64,000 nucleotides of DNA from Marinitenerispora sediminis. GTDB taxonomy: Bacteria > Actinomycetota > Actinomycetes > Streptosporangiales > Streptosporangiaceae. The stretch lies in contig NZ_QEIO01000017.1 of assembly GCF_003336425.1 (NCBI RefSeq), forward strand, positions 1 through 64,000. Direction: 5' to 3'. Below the pieces are notes generated by a model. That model had not been told where the DNA came from. It searched no databases and worked only from the letters and a program-made list of their open reading frames with translations. Position numbers and translations under genes: made by a program. Below are positions 17,872 to 27,014 of this stretch, piece after piece (within the stretch, counting starts at the first letter, position 1; the number at the start of each line of letters is the position of its first letter).

Positions 17872-18131
17872 AGGTTTTCTTTACTGGAATGAATGGTGAC
17901 GGGTCCGCCCGAATCGGCGCCCACCCCGGCGTTGACCAGCGGCTCCGGCCGGCCGCTTGCGCCCGGGTTCCGGCCCGGTTCCAGAACGGTTCCGGTTCGG
18001 CTGCGGGGGCCGCCGGGGCGGGGATGCAGCCACGCGGACACGCGCGGTGGCGTATCGTGATCTGCCGTTAGCGTCATGACCGCAATGGTCGTTTCGTCCA
18101 CACCCTGATCCTCGAGAGCCGAACACCTGAC
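17872..18131. other. Spacer between the whiB terminator and the GT2 gene
   Basis: No coding frame is supported. The region is GC-rich apart from a short AT-rich patch right after the terminator (17872-17890). The promoter of the downstream gene should lie near 18050-18120, but no convincing -35/-10 pair was recognised. Confidence 0.3.
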
Positions 18132-21100
18132 GTGCTACCCCTGGACCCCGCTCGTCACATCGTCACGGCCGTCGTGGTCACGCATGACGGCGCCCGCTGG
18201 CTGCCCGAGACACTGGAGGCCGTGCGCGGACAGTCGCGGCCGGTGCAGCGGGTGGTGGGGGTCGATACCGGCAGCCGCGACCGCAGCGGCGCGATCCTCG
18301 CCGAGTTCATCGCCCCCGAGGCCATCCTCACCCTGCCCCGCGACACCGGCTACGGGGACGCGGTGCGCGCCGCGCTGGAGCACCCGCGCTCACGCACCGA
18401 GTACCCGTCGCAGGCCGAGGCGACCGAGTGGGTCTGGCTGATCCACGACGACTGCACCCCCGCGCCGGACGCCCTGGACCGGCTGCTCGCCGCCGCCGAG
18501 GACGACCCCCGCGCCGCCATCCTCGGCCCCAAGCTGCGCGACTGGTTCGACCGGCGGGTGCTCGTGGAGGCCGGTGTCACCATCGACGGAGCCGGGCGGC
18601 GCGAGACCGGCCTGGAGCCCCGGGAGTACGACCAGGGCCAGCACGACGGCACCCGCCAGGTGCTCGCCGTCTCCAGCGCCGGGATGCTCGTGCGCCGCGA
18701 CGTCTGGGAGACCCTCGACGGGTTCGACCCCGGCCTCCCGCTGTTCCGCGACGACATCGACCTGTGCTGGCGGGCCGGGGGAGCCGGGCACCGGGTGCTG
18801 GTCGTCACCGACGCCGTCGCCTACCACGCCGAGGCCGCCGCCCGCCGGCGCCGCCGCATCAGCGCCGCCGCCGACCACCCGCGCCGCATCGACCGCCGCA
18901 ACGCGCTGTTCGTGCTGCTGGCGAACATGCCGTTCGGCGCGATGGTCGGCGCCCTCCTGCGCAACTCGGTCGCCTCGTTCCTGCGGGTGCTGATGTACCT
19001 GGTCGCCAAGCAGCCGGCCAACGCGCTGGACGAGGCGGTCGCCATCACGCTGGTCTACCTCACGCCCGTCCGCCTGGTGCGGGCGCGGTTCCGGCGCCGC
19101 CGCAACCGGCGCCGCACCTACAGCGCGATCCAGCCCTTCCTCGCGCACGGCGTCGCCCTGCGGCAGTTCGCCGACCTCGTCGGCAACCTGCTGTCCGGCT
19201 CGCCGGCGCTCGACACCCCCGGCCGCCACCAGGCCGTTACCACCGGTCCGCCGGAGGAGGACGACCCGCTGCGCGACGACCAGAGCCTGCTGCGCCGCGC
19301 CCTCACCCACCCCGGCGTGCTCCTGGTCACCGGCCTGGTCGCCGTCTCCCTCGTGGCCGAGCGCTCGCTGCTGCTCGGCGGGCGGCTGGCCGGCGGCGCG
19401 CTGCCCCCGGTGACCGGTACAGCCGGCGACCTGTGGAGCATGTACGTCGCCAGTTGGCACGACGTCGGCCTCGGCTCGGCCGCGGTCGCACCGCCCTACG
19501 TGGGCATGCTCGCGGTGCTCTCCACCATCGCGCTCGGCAAGCCCGCCCTGGCCGTCACCGTGATCCTGCTCGGCTGCGTGCCGCTGGCCGGCTTCACCGC
19601 CTACCTCCTGGCGCGGCGGGTGCTGCACGGCCGCGCCGCGCAGCTGTGGATGGCCGGCTCCTACGCCCTGCTTCCGGTGGCCACCGGGGCGGTCGCGCAG
19701 GGCCGGCTCGGCACCGCGCTGGTGCACGCGATCTTCCCGGTCCTGGGCATCCTCGTCACGCGGATCCTCACGCTGCCACCGCGCCAGTCGCGGCGTGCCG
19801 CCTGGGCGCTCGCGCTGTTCCTCGCCGTGGCCACCGCGTTCGTGCCGCTGGTCTGGGTGCTCGCCCTGGTCACCGGCGCGCTCATCGCGGTGGCCTTCGC
19901 GCACGTCGGCCGGCGGCTGCTGGTCAGCCTGGCCATCGCGCTGCTCGCGCCGCTGGTGCTGCTGCTGCCGTGGACCCTGGACCTGTTCCGCCACCCGTCG
20001 CTGTGGCTCCTGGAGGCCGGCCTGCACCGGCCGGACCTCTCCGACGCCGGGCTGTCGGCCTCGGCGCTGCTGCTGCTCTCGCCCGGCGGCCCCGGGCTGC
20101 CGCCGATCTGGGTCACCGGCGGGTTCATCGCGGCCGCGCTGTGCGCCCTGCTGCTGCTCCGCCGGCGCATGCTCGTCGCGGTGGGCTGGAGTGTCGCGCT
20201 GTTCGGCATCCTGGTGGCGATCGCCGTCAGCCGGGTGAACCTCGCGCCGCCGCAGGGCGGACCGGTCGCCGCCGCCTGGCCGGGGGTGGCGCTCGCCTTC
20301 GCGGCCACCGCGATGCTGCTGTCCGCCGCGGTCGCCGCGCAGTCCTTCGGCCTCCTGTACCGGCTGGGCGGTCTGCGCCGGGTGTTCGCCTTGGCGCTCG
20401 CGGCGCTCGCGCTCACCACGCCGGTGGCGGCGGCCGGGGTGTGGATGTGGAACGGCGTCGAGGGGCCCCTCACCGGCCACGCCCGCCCGGCCATCCCGCC
20501 CTTCCTGGAGTCGCTGAGCTCCGACGGCACCCAGGCGCGCACGCTGGTCGTCGCCCCGGCACAGGACGGGTCCGTCCAGTACAGCGTCCTGCGCGGCCGG
20601 GAGCCACGGATCGGCGAACCGCAGATCCCCACCGACGAGAACGTGCGCACCCAGCTCGACTCCGTGGTGGCGGCGCTGACCGCCGGCCGCGGCGGCGACG
20701 AGGCCGAGACGCTCGCCCAGTTCGGCATCCGCTACGTGCTCGTCCCCGCGCCGGCGCTCGCCGACGGCGTGGACGTCACCCTCGTGGACACCATGGACGG
20801 CATCCCGGGCCTCAGCCGGCTGCAGCTCAACACCGACTTCGCCCTGTGGCGGCTGGACGAGCCGACCGGGCGGCTGCGCATCGTCGAGGCCGCGGCCGAG
20901 GGCGGCCCCGAGGCGGCGACCGCCGACGACGGCCAGGCGGTCCGCGGCGACGACGGCGACGCCGGGCCGGTGGTCCTGCGCTCCGGTCCGGTGGAGGCCG
21001 ACGTCGAGGTGCCCGAGGGAAGCGGACCGCGCACCCTCGTCCTCGCCGAACCGGCAGACGGAGGCTGGCGCGCCACGCTGGACGGCACCGAGCTGGCCGG

Positions 21101-21407
21101 GGCGGCCTCCGCCACGGGGCTCCAGACGTTCGCGCTTCCCGCGTCGGGCGGCCAGCTGGAGATCACCCGCACCGGCATCGCGCGGCAGGTCTGGCTGGTC
21201 GTGCAGGGCGTGCTCTTCCTCGCGGTGGTCGTGCTCGCGCTGCCCGGGGCGCGCACCGAGGAGGAGGCGCGCCAGCAGGCGGAGCACCCGAGCCCCCGCC
21301 CGCGCCGGCCGCGCCGCCGGCGCGCCGCCGGAGGCGCCCGGTGGTGGGGACGCGGGACCAGGGGCCGCCGTGCGGCGAAGCGAGGAAGCAGGAGCGCAGA
21401 CAGGTGA
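18132..21407 (+). CDS. Large membrane glycosyltransferase with N-terminal GT2 domain
   Basis: 1091 residues. Residues 10-280 are a GT2 domain: VVVTHDGARWLPETLEAV, GVDTGSRDRS, LIHDDCTPAPDALDRLLAA (the DDC acidic motif at the nucleotide-sugar site) and FDPGLPLFRDDIDLCWRAG. From about 385 to 780 there are roughly ten to twelve membrane helices, then an extracytoplasmic region, a last helix (about residues 1015-1035) and a very basic Arg-rich C-terminal tail. It resembles the large GT2 proteins in the whiB-manB region of other actinomycetes. The enzyme probably adds a sugar to a lipid-linked or exported envelope glycan. GTG 18132 start. Overlaps the next gene by GTGA, so they form an operon. Confidence 0.8.
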   Translation: MLPLDPARHIVTAVVVTHDGARWLPETLEAVRGQSRPVQRVVGVDTGSRDRSGAILAEFIAPEAILTLPRDTGYGDAVRAALEHPRSRTEYPSQAEATEWVWLIHDDCTPAPDALDRLLAAAEDDPRAAILGPKLRDWFDRRVLVEAGVTIDGAGRRETGLEPREYDQGQHDGTRQVLAVSSAGMLVRRDVWETLDGFDPGLPLFRDDIDLCWRAGGAGHRVLVVTDAVAYHAEAAARRRRRISAAADHPRRIDRRNALFVLLANMPFGAMVGALLRNSVASFLRVLMYLVAKQPANALDEAVAITLVYLTPVRLVRARFRRRRNRRRTYSAIQPFLAHGVALRQFADLVGNLLSGSPALDTPGRHQAVTTGPPEEDDPLRDDQSLLRRALTHPGVLLVTGLVAVSLVAERSLLLGGRLAGGALPPVTGTAGDLWSMYVASWHDVGLGSAAVAPPYVGMLAVLSTIALGKPALAVTVILLGCVPLAGFTAYLLARRVLHGRAAQLWMAGSYALLPVATGAVAQGRLGTALVHAIFPVLGILVTRILTLPPRQSRRAAWALALFLAVATAFVPLVWVLALVTGALIAVAFAHVGRRLLVSLAIALLAPLVLLLPWTLDLFRHPSLWLLEAGLHRPDLSDAGLSASALLLLSPGGPGLPPIWVTGGFIAAALCALLLLRRRMLVAVGWSVALFGILVAIAVSRVNLAPPQGGPVAAAWPGVALAFAATAMLLSAAVAAQSFGLLYRLGGLRRVFALALAALALTTPVAAAGVWMWNGVEGPLTGHARPAIPPFLESLSSDGTQARTLVVAPAQDGSVQYSVLRGREPRIGEPQIPTDENVRTQLDSVVAALTAGRGGDEAETLAQFGIRYVLVPAPALADGVDVTLVDTMDGIPGLSRLQLNTDFALWRLDEPTGRLRIVEAAAEGGPEAATADDGQAVRGDDGDAGPVVLRSGPVEADVEVPEGSGPRTLVLAEPADGGWRATLDGTELAGAASATGLQTFALPASGGQLEITRTGIARQVWLVVQGVLFLAVVVLALPGARTEEEARQQAEHPSPRPRRPRRRRAAGGARWWGRGTRGRRAAKRGSRSADR

Positions 21408-22846
21408 GACTGATCGTCGAGAACCGGTTCGCGCTGCTCGCGCTGGTCATGGTCGCGCTGGCGGCGCTGTTCGGCGTGGCCGCGCTGACCGCGCCGGCGG
21501 CCGACCGCGCCGCCAGCGAGCCGTCCGGTGTGGTCGCCACCGTGGAATCGGCCGTGCGCGCCTGCCCGGCGCCGCGCGGCGGTGACGGAGCGCGGAGCGC
21601 GATCGCCGCGTTCGCCCCCGCTGGCGGGGGCTCGGAGGCGGGCGCCCTGGCGGCGGCCGAGAACGGGGCCGCCGGCACGGCGGTCGGCGATCCCGGCACG
21701 GCCGGGAACCCGTGGCGCGCCGACACCGACGGCGACCGGCACACCGTGCTGCGCGCCGGCGGTGCCGCCGCCGCCGGCCTGGAGGTGGTGCAGACCACGG
21801 TCGGCGACGCCGACGGCGACGCGTTCGCCACGGAACTGCGCTGCCCGGAGCCCTCGGTGAGCACCTGGTTCGCCGCACCCGGGGGAGCGGAGCTGGACGA
21901 CCTGCGGCTGTTCCTCGCCAACGTCGACGACAGTGCCGCCACCGTCAACGTCGACATCTACGCCACCGACGGTCCGGCCTTCTCGGAGGACACCCGCGGC
22001 GTGACCGTCCCCGCCCACGACGAGATCGAACTCCCGCTCAACGAACTGGTCGAGGCCACCGAGGCGGTCGCCGTGCACGTGCGCACCAGCTCCGGCCGGG
22101 TCGCGGCCTCGCTGTTCGCCGAGCGGACCGGTACGGGGGCGGACTGGGTGCCGCCCACGACCCCGCCCGCCGAGCGGCACGTCATCACCGGCATCCCCGC
22201 CGGCGGCGGCGACAAGCGGCTGATCGCCGCCACCCTCGGCGACGACCCCGCCTCGGCCACGGTGCGCATCATCACCGATGAGGGCGAGGTCACGGACGCG
22301 GTGCAGCGCCTGGAGATCCCGCCGGCCGCCTCCAGCACGCTCGTCGTCGAGGGGCCGATCGGCGACCGCCCCGCCACCCTGGTCGTGGAGTCCGACCAGC
22401 CGGTCGTGGTCGGAGCCGCCTACCAGCGCTCCGGAGGCGCGGACACCGCCTACACGGCGGCCACCCCGCCGCTCGCCGGTCCGTTCGACGGCCGGGCCGT
22501 GGTGCCCGCGTACCCGTCCGGTACCACGACCGACCTCGTCTTCGGCGCGCCCGGCCGGGGCGGCCAGGTCGTGGTCACACCGGTGGGCGCCGACGGCGAG
22601 CCGGGCACCCCGCAGGAGGTGGAGATCCCCGCCGAGCACACCGTGGTCCCCGACTTGGATCTTCCGAGGTCGACGCGGGCGCTGCTGGTGGACGTGGCCG
22701 ACGGCTCCGGGCCGGTGCACGCCGCGCGGTTGCTCCGCCAGGGCTCCGGCGGCGGCCGGTCGACGGCCGTGCAGCCGCTGCGGCCGGCACCGGCGGAGGT
22801 CCGGCTGCCGGCGGCGTCGGACAGCCTGATCAGCGTGGTCCCGTAG
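21404..22846 (+). CDS. DUF5719-type secreted/anchored envelope protein
   Basis: 480 residues. One hydrophobic segment near residues 9-30 acts as a signal anchor, so the bulk is extracytoplasmic. The rest is a repetitive all-beta region with blocks such as STWFAAPGG, DLRLFLANVDDSAATVNVDI and VTVPAHDEIELPLNEL, typical of DUF5719. It overlaps the upstream GT2 protein (GTGA) and is co-expressed with it; the pairing is conserved in actinomycetes, suggesting both act on one surface polymer. No catalytic motif was recognised. No terminator-like U-tract follows. Confidence 0.75.
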   Translation: MRLIVENRFALLALVMVALAALFGVAALTAPAADRAASEPSGVVATVESAVRACPAPRGGDGARSAIAAFAPAGGGSEAGALAAAENGAAGTAVGDPGTAGNPWRADTDGDRHTVLRAGGAAAAGLEVVQTTVGDADGDAFATELRCPEPSVSTWFAAPGGAELDDLRLFLANVDDSAATVNVDIYATDGPAFSEDTRGVTVPAHDEIELPLNELVEATEAVAVHVRTSSGRVAASLFAERTGTGADWVPPTTPPAERHVITGIPAGGGDKRLIAATLGDDPASATVRIITDEGEVTDAVQRLEIPPAASSTLVVEGPIGDRPATLVVESDQPVVVGAAYQRSGGADTAYTAATPPLAGPFDGRAVVPAYPSGTTTDLVFGAPGRGGQVVVTPVGADGEPGTPQEVEIPAEHTVVPDLDLPRSTRALLVDVADGSGPVHAARLLRQGSGGGRSTAVQPLRPAPAEVRLPAASDSLISVVP

Positions 22847-22936
22847 GACGGGCGGTGGAGCGGGGAGCCCAGCCGCCCGCAGGCGGGCCGCAGCCGCCGC
22901 GGCGCGCGGGCGGCGGGCCCTCGGCCCCGCCAGGTG

Positions 22937-23332
22937 CTAGGCCTCGGGGTCGACGGTCTCCGGCTCCAGGCCGAGCAGGTTGGCGACCTCCTCGACCACG
23001 GTGTCGTACACCAGGAGCGCCATCTCCTCGGGATCCTTGGTGCGGATCTCGACGGGGCGGCGGTAGATGACGATCCGGGCCTGGCCGGACTTGGCCGGCT
23101 CAAGGCGGGAGAACGGGATGCCGTCCTCGGCGGTCACGCCGAGCGGCACGCGCGGAACATCCTCGACCAGGAACTCGACGTTGGCCAGCTCGCGGGCCCA
23201 CACCCGTTCCAGCCGTTCGACGGCGTCGAGGACGAGGTCGTCGAAGACCTGCGCCCTACTCCGGGAAATGGGGAGTTCGGGCGGCGTCATCGGGCCGCGG
23301 ATCCCGCGTCCGCGGCGGTCTCTGCGTCGCAC
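22937..23332 (-). CDS. Metallopeptidase-like (zincin-fold) protein without the usual zinc motif
   Basis: 131 residues from GTG 23332. The N-terminal RRRDRRGRGIRGP is conserved in the family, so GTG 23332 is preferred over ATG 23290. The core RAQVFDDLVLDAVERLER, VEDVPRVP and ARIVIYRRPVEIR belongs to the small metallopeptidase family next to whiB2 in actinomycetes. Where members usually have an HExxH helix this protein reads VVEEVANLLGLEPE: neither His is present, so zinc catalysis is unlikely. Divergent from the DUF3499 gene. A very GC-rich hairpin-prone tract lies after the stop (22850-22930). Confidence 0.7.
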   Translation of the reverse strand: MRRRDRRGRGIRGPMTPPELPISRSRAQVFDDLVLDAVERLERVWARELANVEFLVEDVPRVPLGVTAEDGIPFSRLEPAKSGQARIVIYRRPVEIRTKDPEEMALLVYDTVVEEVANLLGLEPETVDPEA

Positions 23333-23504
23333 TGGGTTGGCTTGAGGCCGGTGAAGGCGCACTCGTCGCACATCTATGAGCGTAAGCCATCGGCGGCCCA
23401 TCGTGCAGCCCCTGGGTCGATCCAACGTGTCGACCTCGGGGAGCGGGCCGGCACCGGCCTCCGGACACAGCCCATCGATGCTGGCGCACCGGACGGTAAA
23501 GGCA

Positions 23505-23521
23505 TACAGTCTGTGCCCGTG
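23505..23521 (+). promoter_or_regulatory. Putative -10 for a (near-)leaderless DUF3499 transcript
   Basis: TACAGT (23505-23510) matches the -10 consensus and ends eight bases before GTG 23519. No ribosome-binding site is present, which fits a leaderless start. Confidence 0.4.
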
Positions 23522-23917
23522 AGCGTTGTACGACGCTGCTCACGCACCGCGTGCAGGCAGCCAGCAGTCTTCACGCTCACCTATGTCTACGCCGACTCCA
23601 CCGCGGTCCTCGGCCCGCTCGCCGCCTACGTCGAGCCGCACTGCTACGACCTGTGCGCGATGCATGCCGAGCGCCTCACCGCCCCGCGGGGCTGGGAGGT
23701 GGTCCGGCTGCCCGCCGACAACACCGGCGGACCCGGCAGCGACGACCTGGAGGCGCTGGCCAACGCGGTGCGGGAGGCGGCCCGCCCGCCGAAGGGCTCC
23801 GAGCCCGTGGGTCAGGGGGTCGAGACGCACCGCCGGGGGCACCTGCGGATGGTGAAGTCCGAGGCGGCCCGCCCGGAGCGCGAGCACCGCGACCCGCGGC
23901 CGCCCCGCGACGCCTGA
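23519..23917 (+). CDS. DUF3499 family protein
   Basis: 132 residues. The start VSVVRRCSRTACRQPAVFTL and the block LGPLAAYVEPHCYDLCAMHA hold four cysteines and two histidines spaced like a zinc ribbon; this layout is constant in DUF3499. RLTAPRGWEVVRL closes the domain. The last 60 residues are charged, Arg/Glu/Pro rich and likely disordered. The family is restricted to actinobacteria, always between the metallopeptidase-like gene and manB. Function unknown; nucleic acid or protein binding through zinc is a guess. Confidence 0.85.
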   Translation: MSVVRRCSRTACRQPAVFTLTYVYADSTAVLGPLAAYVEPHCYDLCAMHAERLTAPRGWEVVRLPADNTGGPGSDDLEALANAVREAARPPKGSEPVGQGVETHRRGHLRMVKSEAARPEREHRDPRPPRDA

Positions 23918-24066
23918 GCGCCGGGGCCACCCGTCGGCGGGCCGCTGTCCGCCCGGTCTTGCTACGTTGGACTCCTGCGGGCCGCGTCCACGGGGGCAGC
24001 CCTTCCGCTGCGAGTGGACGGCGCGCCCCGCACCTCGGTCCGCCCATCGACCCGTCCGGAGCAGCT

Positions 24067-25431
24067 GTGGGTGATCTCGGTCAGATCTTCAAGGCGTACG
24101 ACATCCGGGGAGTCGTCCCCGACACCCTGGACGAGGGCGTCGCCCGGTCCATCGGCGCGGCCTTCGCCCGGGTCGTCGGCACGGACCGCGTCGTGGTGGC
24201 CCACGACATGCGCCCCTCCTCGCCCGGACTCGCGGCCGCCTTCTCCGAGGGCGTGACGAGCCAGGGCGTCGACGTCATCGCGGCCGGGCTCGGCTCCACC
24301 GACCTGCTCTACTTCGCGGCCGGCAGCCTGGGCGTGCCCGGCGCCATGTTCACCGCGAGCCACAACCCCGCCCAGTACAACGGCATCAAGATGTGCCGGG
24401 CCGGCGCCGCGCCGATCGGTTCGGACAGCGGGCTGGCCGAGATCCGCGCCCTGGCCGAGGCCGGCGTGCCCCCGCACGACGGGCCGGCCGGCACGGTCAC
24501 CGAGCGCGACCTGCTGGCCGACTACGCCGCCCACCTGCGCTCGCTCGTCGACCTCTCGGGGGTCCGGCCGCTCAAGGTCGTGGTGGACGCGGGCAACGGC
24601 ATGGGCGGCTACACCGTCCCGGCCGTGCTGGGCGAGGGGCTGCTGCCCGCGCTGCCCCTGGAGATCGTGCCGCTGTACTTCGAGCTCGACGGCACCTTCC
24701 CCAACCACCCCGCCAACCCGCTGGACCCGGACAACATCGTGGACCTGCGGGCGGCGGTGCGCGAGAGCGGCGCCGACATCGGCCTGGCCTTCGACGGCGA
24801 CGCCGACCGCTGCTTCGTCGTCGACGAGCGAGGGGAGGCGGTCGCGCCGTCGGCGGTCACCGCCCTGGTGGCCGTGCAGGAGCTCGCCAAGGAGCCGGGC
24901 GCGACCGTCATCCACAACCTCATCACCTCCAAGGCCGTCCCGGAGATCGTGCGCGAGCACGGCGGGAAGCCGGTGCGCACCCGGGTGGGCCACTCCTTCA
25001 TCAAGGCGTCCATGGCCGAGACCGGCGCGGTCTTCGGGGGCGAGCACTCCGCCCACTACTACTTCCGCGACTTCTGGCGGGCCGACACCGGCATGCTGGC
25101 GGCCATGCACGTCCTGCGGGTCCTGGGCGGCGACCCCCGCCCGCTCTCGGAGATCACCGCCGAGTACTCCAGGTACGCCGCCTCCGGCGAGATCAACTCC
25201 GAGGTCGACGACCAGGCCGGCCGCACCGCCGCCGTCGAGGCCGCCTTCTCCGGCACGGCCGGGGCCACCGTCGACCACCTCGACGGGCTGACGGTGGACT
25301 TCGCCGACGGCAGCTGGTTCAACCTCCGCGCCTCCAACACCGAGCCGCTGCTGCGGCTCAACGTCGAGGCGCCCGACCACGCGGCCATGGCCAAGCTGCG
25401 CGACGACGTGCTCGGCATCATCCGCGGCTGA
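24067..25431 (+). CDS. manB: Phosphomannomutase/phosphoglucomutase
   Basis: 454 residues of the alpha-D-phosphohexomutase family. Phosphoserine loop TASHNP with Ser98, metal loop DGDADR with Asp243, Asp245 and Asp247, sugar loop GGEHSAHY, and phosphate-binding SNTEPLLRLN near the C-terminus are all intact. It interconverts mannose-6-phosphate and mannose-1-phosphate, feeding GDP-mannose for lipid-linked mannosides. GTG 24067 has GGAG at 24058-24061 five bases ahead. It begins the manB - Trm112 - SIS group; manA, which follows this group in mycobacteria, is absent here. Confidence 0.93.
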   Translation: MGDLGQIFKAYDIRGVVPDTLDEGVARSIGAAFARVVGTDRVVVAHDMRPSSPGLAAAFSEGVTSQGVDVIAAGLGSTDLLYFAAGSLGVPGAMFTASHNPAQYNGIKMCRAGAAPIGSDSGLAEIRALAEAGVPPHDGPAGTVTERDLLADYAAHLRSLVDLSGVRPLKVVVDAGNGMGGYTVPAVLGEGLLPALPLEIVPLYFELDGTFPNHPANPLDPDNIVDLRAAVRESGADIGLAFDGDADRCFVVDERGEAVAPSAVTALVAVQELAKEPGATVIHNLITSKAVPEIVREHGGKPVRTRVGHSFIKASMAETGAVFGGEHSAHYYFRDFWRADTGMLAAMHVLRVLGGDPRPLSEITAEYSRYAASGEINSEVDDQAGRTAAVEAAFSGTAGATVDHLDGLTVDFADGSWFNLRASNTEPLLRLNVEAPDHAAMAKLRDDVLGIIRG

Positions 25432-25475
25432 GGCGCCGCATCCACCACCAACCGGGAAGCACAGGGACCGACCTC

Positions 25476-25652
25476 ATGACCACCAAGATCGACGACTGGC
25501 TGCTCGACATCCTGGCCTGCCCGAAGAGCAAGGCCCCGCTGCGCCTGGACGAGGAGGCCGGCGAGCTCGTCTGCGACGAGAGCGGGCTGGCCTACCCGAT
25601 CCGGGACGGCATCCCCGTGCTCCTGGTCGACGAGGCCCGCGAGATCCGCTGA
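25476..25652 (+). CDS. Trm112-family small protein
   Basis: 58 residues, from ATG 25476. DDWLLDILACPKSKAPL and GLAYPIRDGIPVLLVDEAR are the UPF0434/Trm112 signatures. Only C15 and C33 remain; the usual second Cys of the CPxC knuckle is Ser18, so zinc binding may be weakened. In yeast Trm112 activates methyltransferases; the bacterial role is not settled. It lies between manB and the SIS protein, the order found in other actinobacteria. Confidence 0.85.
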   Translation: MTTKIDDWLLDILACPKSKAPLRLDEEAGELVCDESGLAYPIRDGIPVLLVDEAREIR

Positions 25653-25818
25653 CCGCTCCGGCCCTGACCGGTCCCGTGCGGGCGGCCGAACGGCCGTTCC
25701 GCCATGCGGCCATGCGGGGCCACGGGCGTGTGTCAGCCCCGCGTTCTGGGGCAAACTGGGAGAATCGAAAACCGCGCCCCCGCGGATCCACCGCTCGACG
25801 TGAGTGAGGGGGAGGCCG

Positions 25819-26934
25819 ATGCCTCCGGAATTCGACGAGTCCCGCCTCGACGACCTCTCCGCGGAGACCGAGCACGGTCCGGGCGTCCTGCTCCGCCAGG
25901 CCGCGTCGGCGGCGGCGCAGGTCAGGGCCTCCCGGTCTGCCGCGCTGGAGGCGCCGCTGCGCGCGCTCGCCGACGAGGGCCGCCCGCGCTCCGTCGTGGT
26001 CGCCGGCACCGGGCCGGCCGCGTTCGCCGGCGACATGCTGGCCGTGCTGCTGGGACCCGGCTGCCCGGTCCCCGTCCACACGGTGCGCGACCACCCGCTC
26101 CCCGGCTGGATCGGCCACCACGACCTGGTCGTCGCGGTCGCCGCCGGCCGGGGCGAATCCACCGAGCGGACCATCGGGCTGGCGGCGGAGGCCGTCCGCC
26201 GGGGATGCCGGCTCCTCGTCGTCGGGCCGCCGGACGAGCGGCTCGCCGCCCTCGCCGACCAGGGGCGCGCCCCGCGCGTGGTCGTCCCCGAGAGCGGCGA
26301 GGAGCGGATGTCCCCGTGGGCGCTCGCGGTACCGCTGCTCACCGCCGCCGCCCACGTCGGCGGAGGGACGGTGCCGGACGAGACCTACGAGTCCACCGCG
26401 CGACTCCTGGAGCGCGTGGCGCACGACTGCCGGCCGACCGCGGAGGCGTTCGAGAACCCGGCCAAGACGCTGGCGCTGGACCTCGGCGGGACGCTGCCCG
26501 TGCTGTGGGGCGGCGGCCCGGTCGCCGAGCTGGCCGCCCGCAGGTTCGCGGCGCAGTTGGCGGCGAACGCGCGCTATCCCGCGCTGAGCGGCCGGCTCCC
26601 CGGTGCCGAGTACGACCAGTTGGCCGCGCTCGACGGGCCGTTCGGCGGCACCGGGCCGCGCAGTATCTTCGACGACCCGGCCGAGGAGGGGCCCACCCGG
26701 CTGCGCGTCGTCCTGCTGCGCGACCCCGGTCAGCCCGAGGAGGTCGCGCGGAGCCTGGCCGCCGTCGAGCGCTCGGCGACCGAGCGCGGGGTGCCCGTGA
26801 GTGACGTCTCCACGGACGGTCGGCATCCCATGGAACGCTTGGCCGGTTTGATCGCTCTAACGGATTACGCCACTCTGTATCTTGCTGTGGCATATGGCGT
26901 GGATCCACTGACACGTACGCTGGTCGTGCGCTAG
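25819..26934 (+). CDS. SIS-domain protein (phosphoglucose/phosphomannose isomerase-like)
   Basis: 371 residues with two SIS halves: VVVAGTGPAAFAGDMLAVLL and LVVAVAAGRGESTERTIGLA (residues 55-115), then LPVLWGGGPVAELAARRFAAQL (about 225-245). The family is described as bifunctional glucose/mannose-6-phosphate isomerase in archaea, and the place after manB suggests a step in mannose-phosphate supply. This copy has lost the typical Ser/Thr pattern in the first phosphate loop, so activity is uncertain. ATG 25819 follows a strong GGGGGAGG at 25807-25814. The last residues LTRTLVVR are a compact helix-strand. Confidence 0.8.
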   Translation: MPPEFDESRLDDLSAETEHGPGVLLRQAASAAAQVRASRSAALEAPLRALADEGRPRSVVVAGTGPAAFAGDMLAVLLGPGCPVPVHTVRDHPLPGWIGHHDLVVAVAAGRGESTERTIGLAAEAVRRGCRLLVVGPPDERLAALADQGRAPRVVVPESGEERMSPWALAVPLLTAAAHVGGGTVPDETYESTARLLERVAHDCRPTAEAFENPAKTLALDLGGTLPVLWGGGPVAELAARRFAAQLAANARYPALSGRLPGAEYDQLAALDGPFGGTGPRSIFDDPAEEGPTRLRVVLLRDPGQPEEVARSLAAVERSATERGVPVSDVSTDGRHPMERLAGLIALTDYATLYLAVAYGVDPLTRTLVVR

Positions 26935-27014
26935 GAAGTGTTCTCGGCTTCCCGGCCGGAAACCGCCGCGAAGGCCGCGTCCAGCGCCGCCCACCACCGC
27001 TCTGGAGGAGATTG

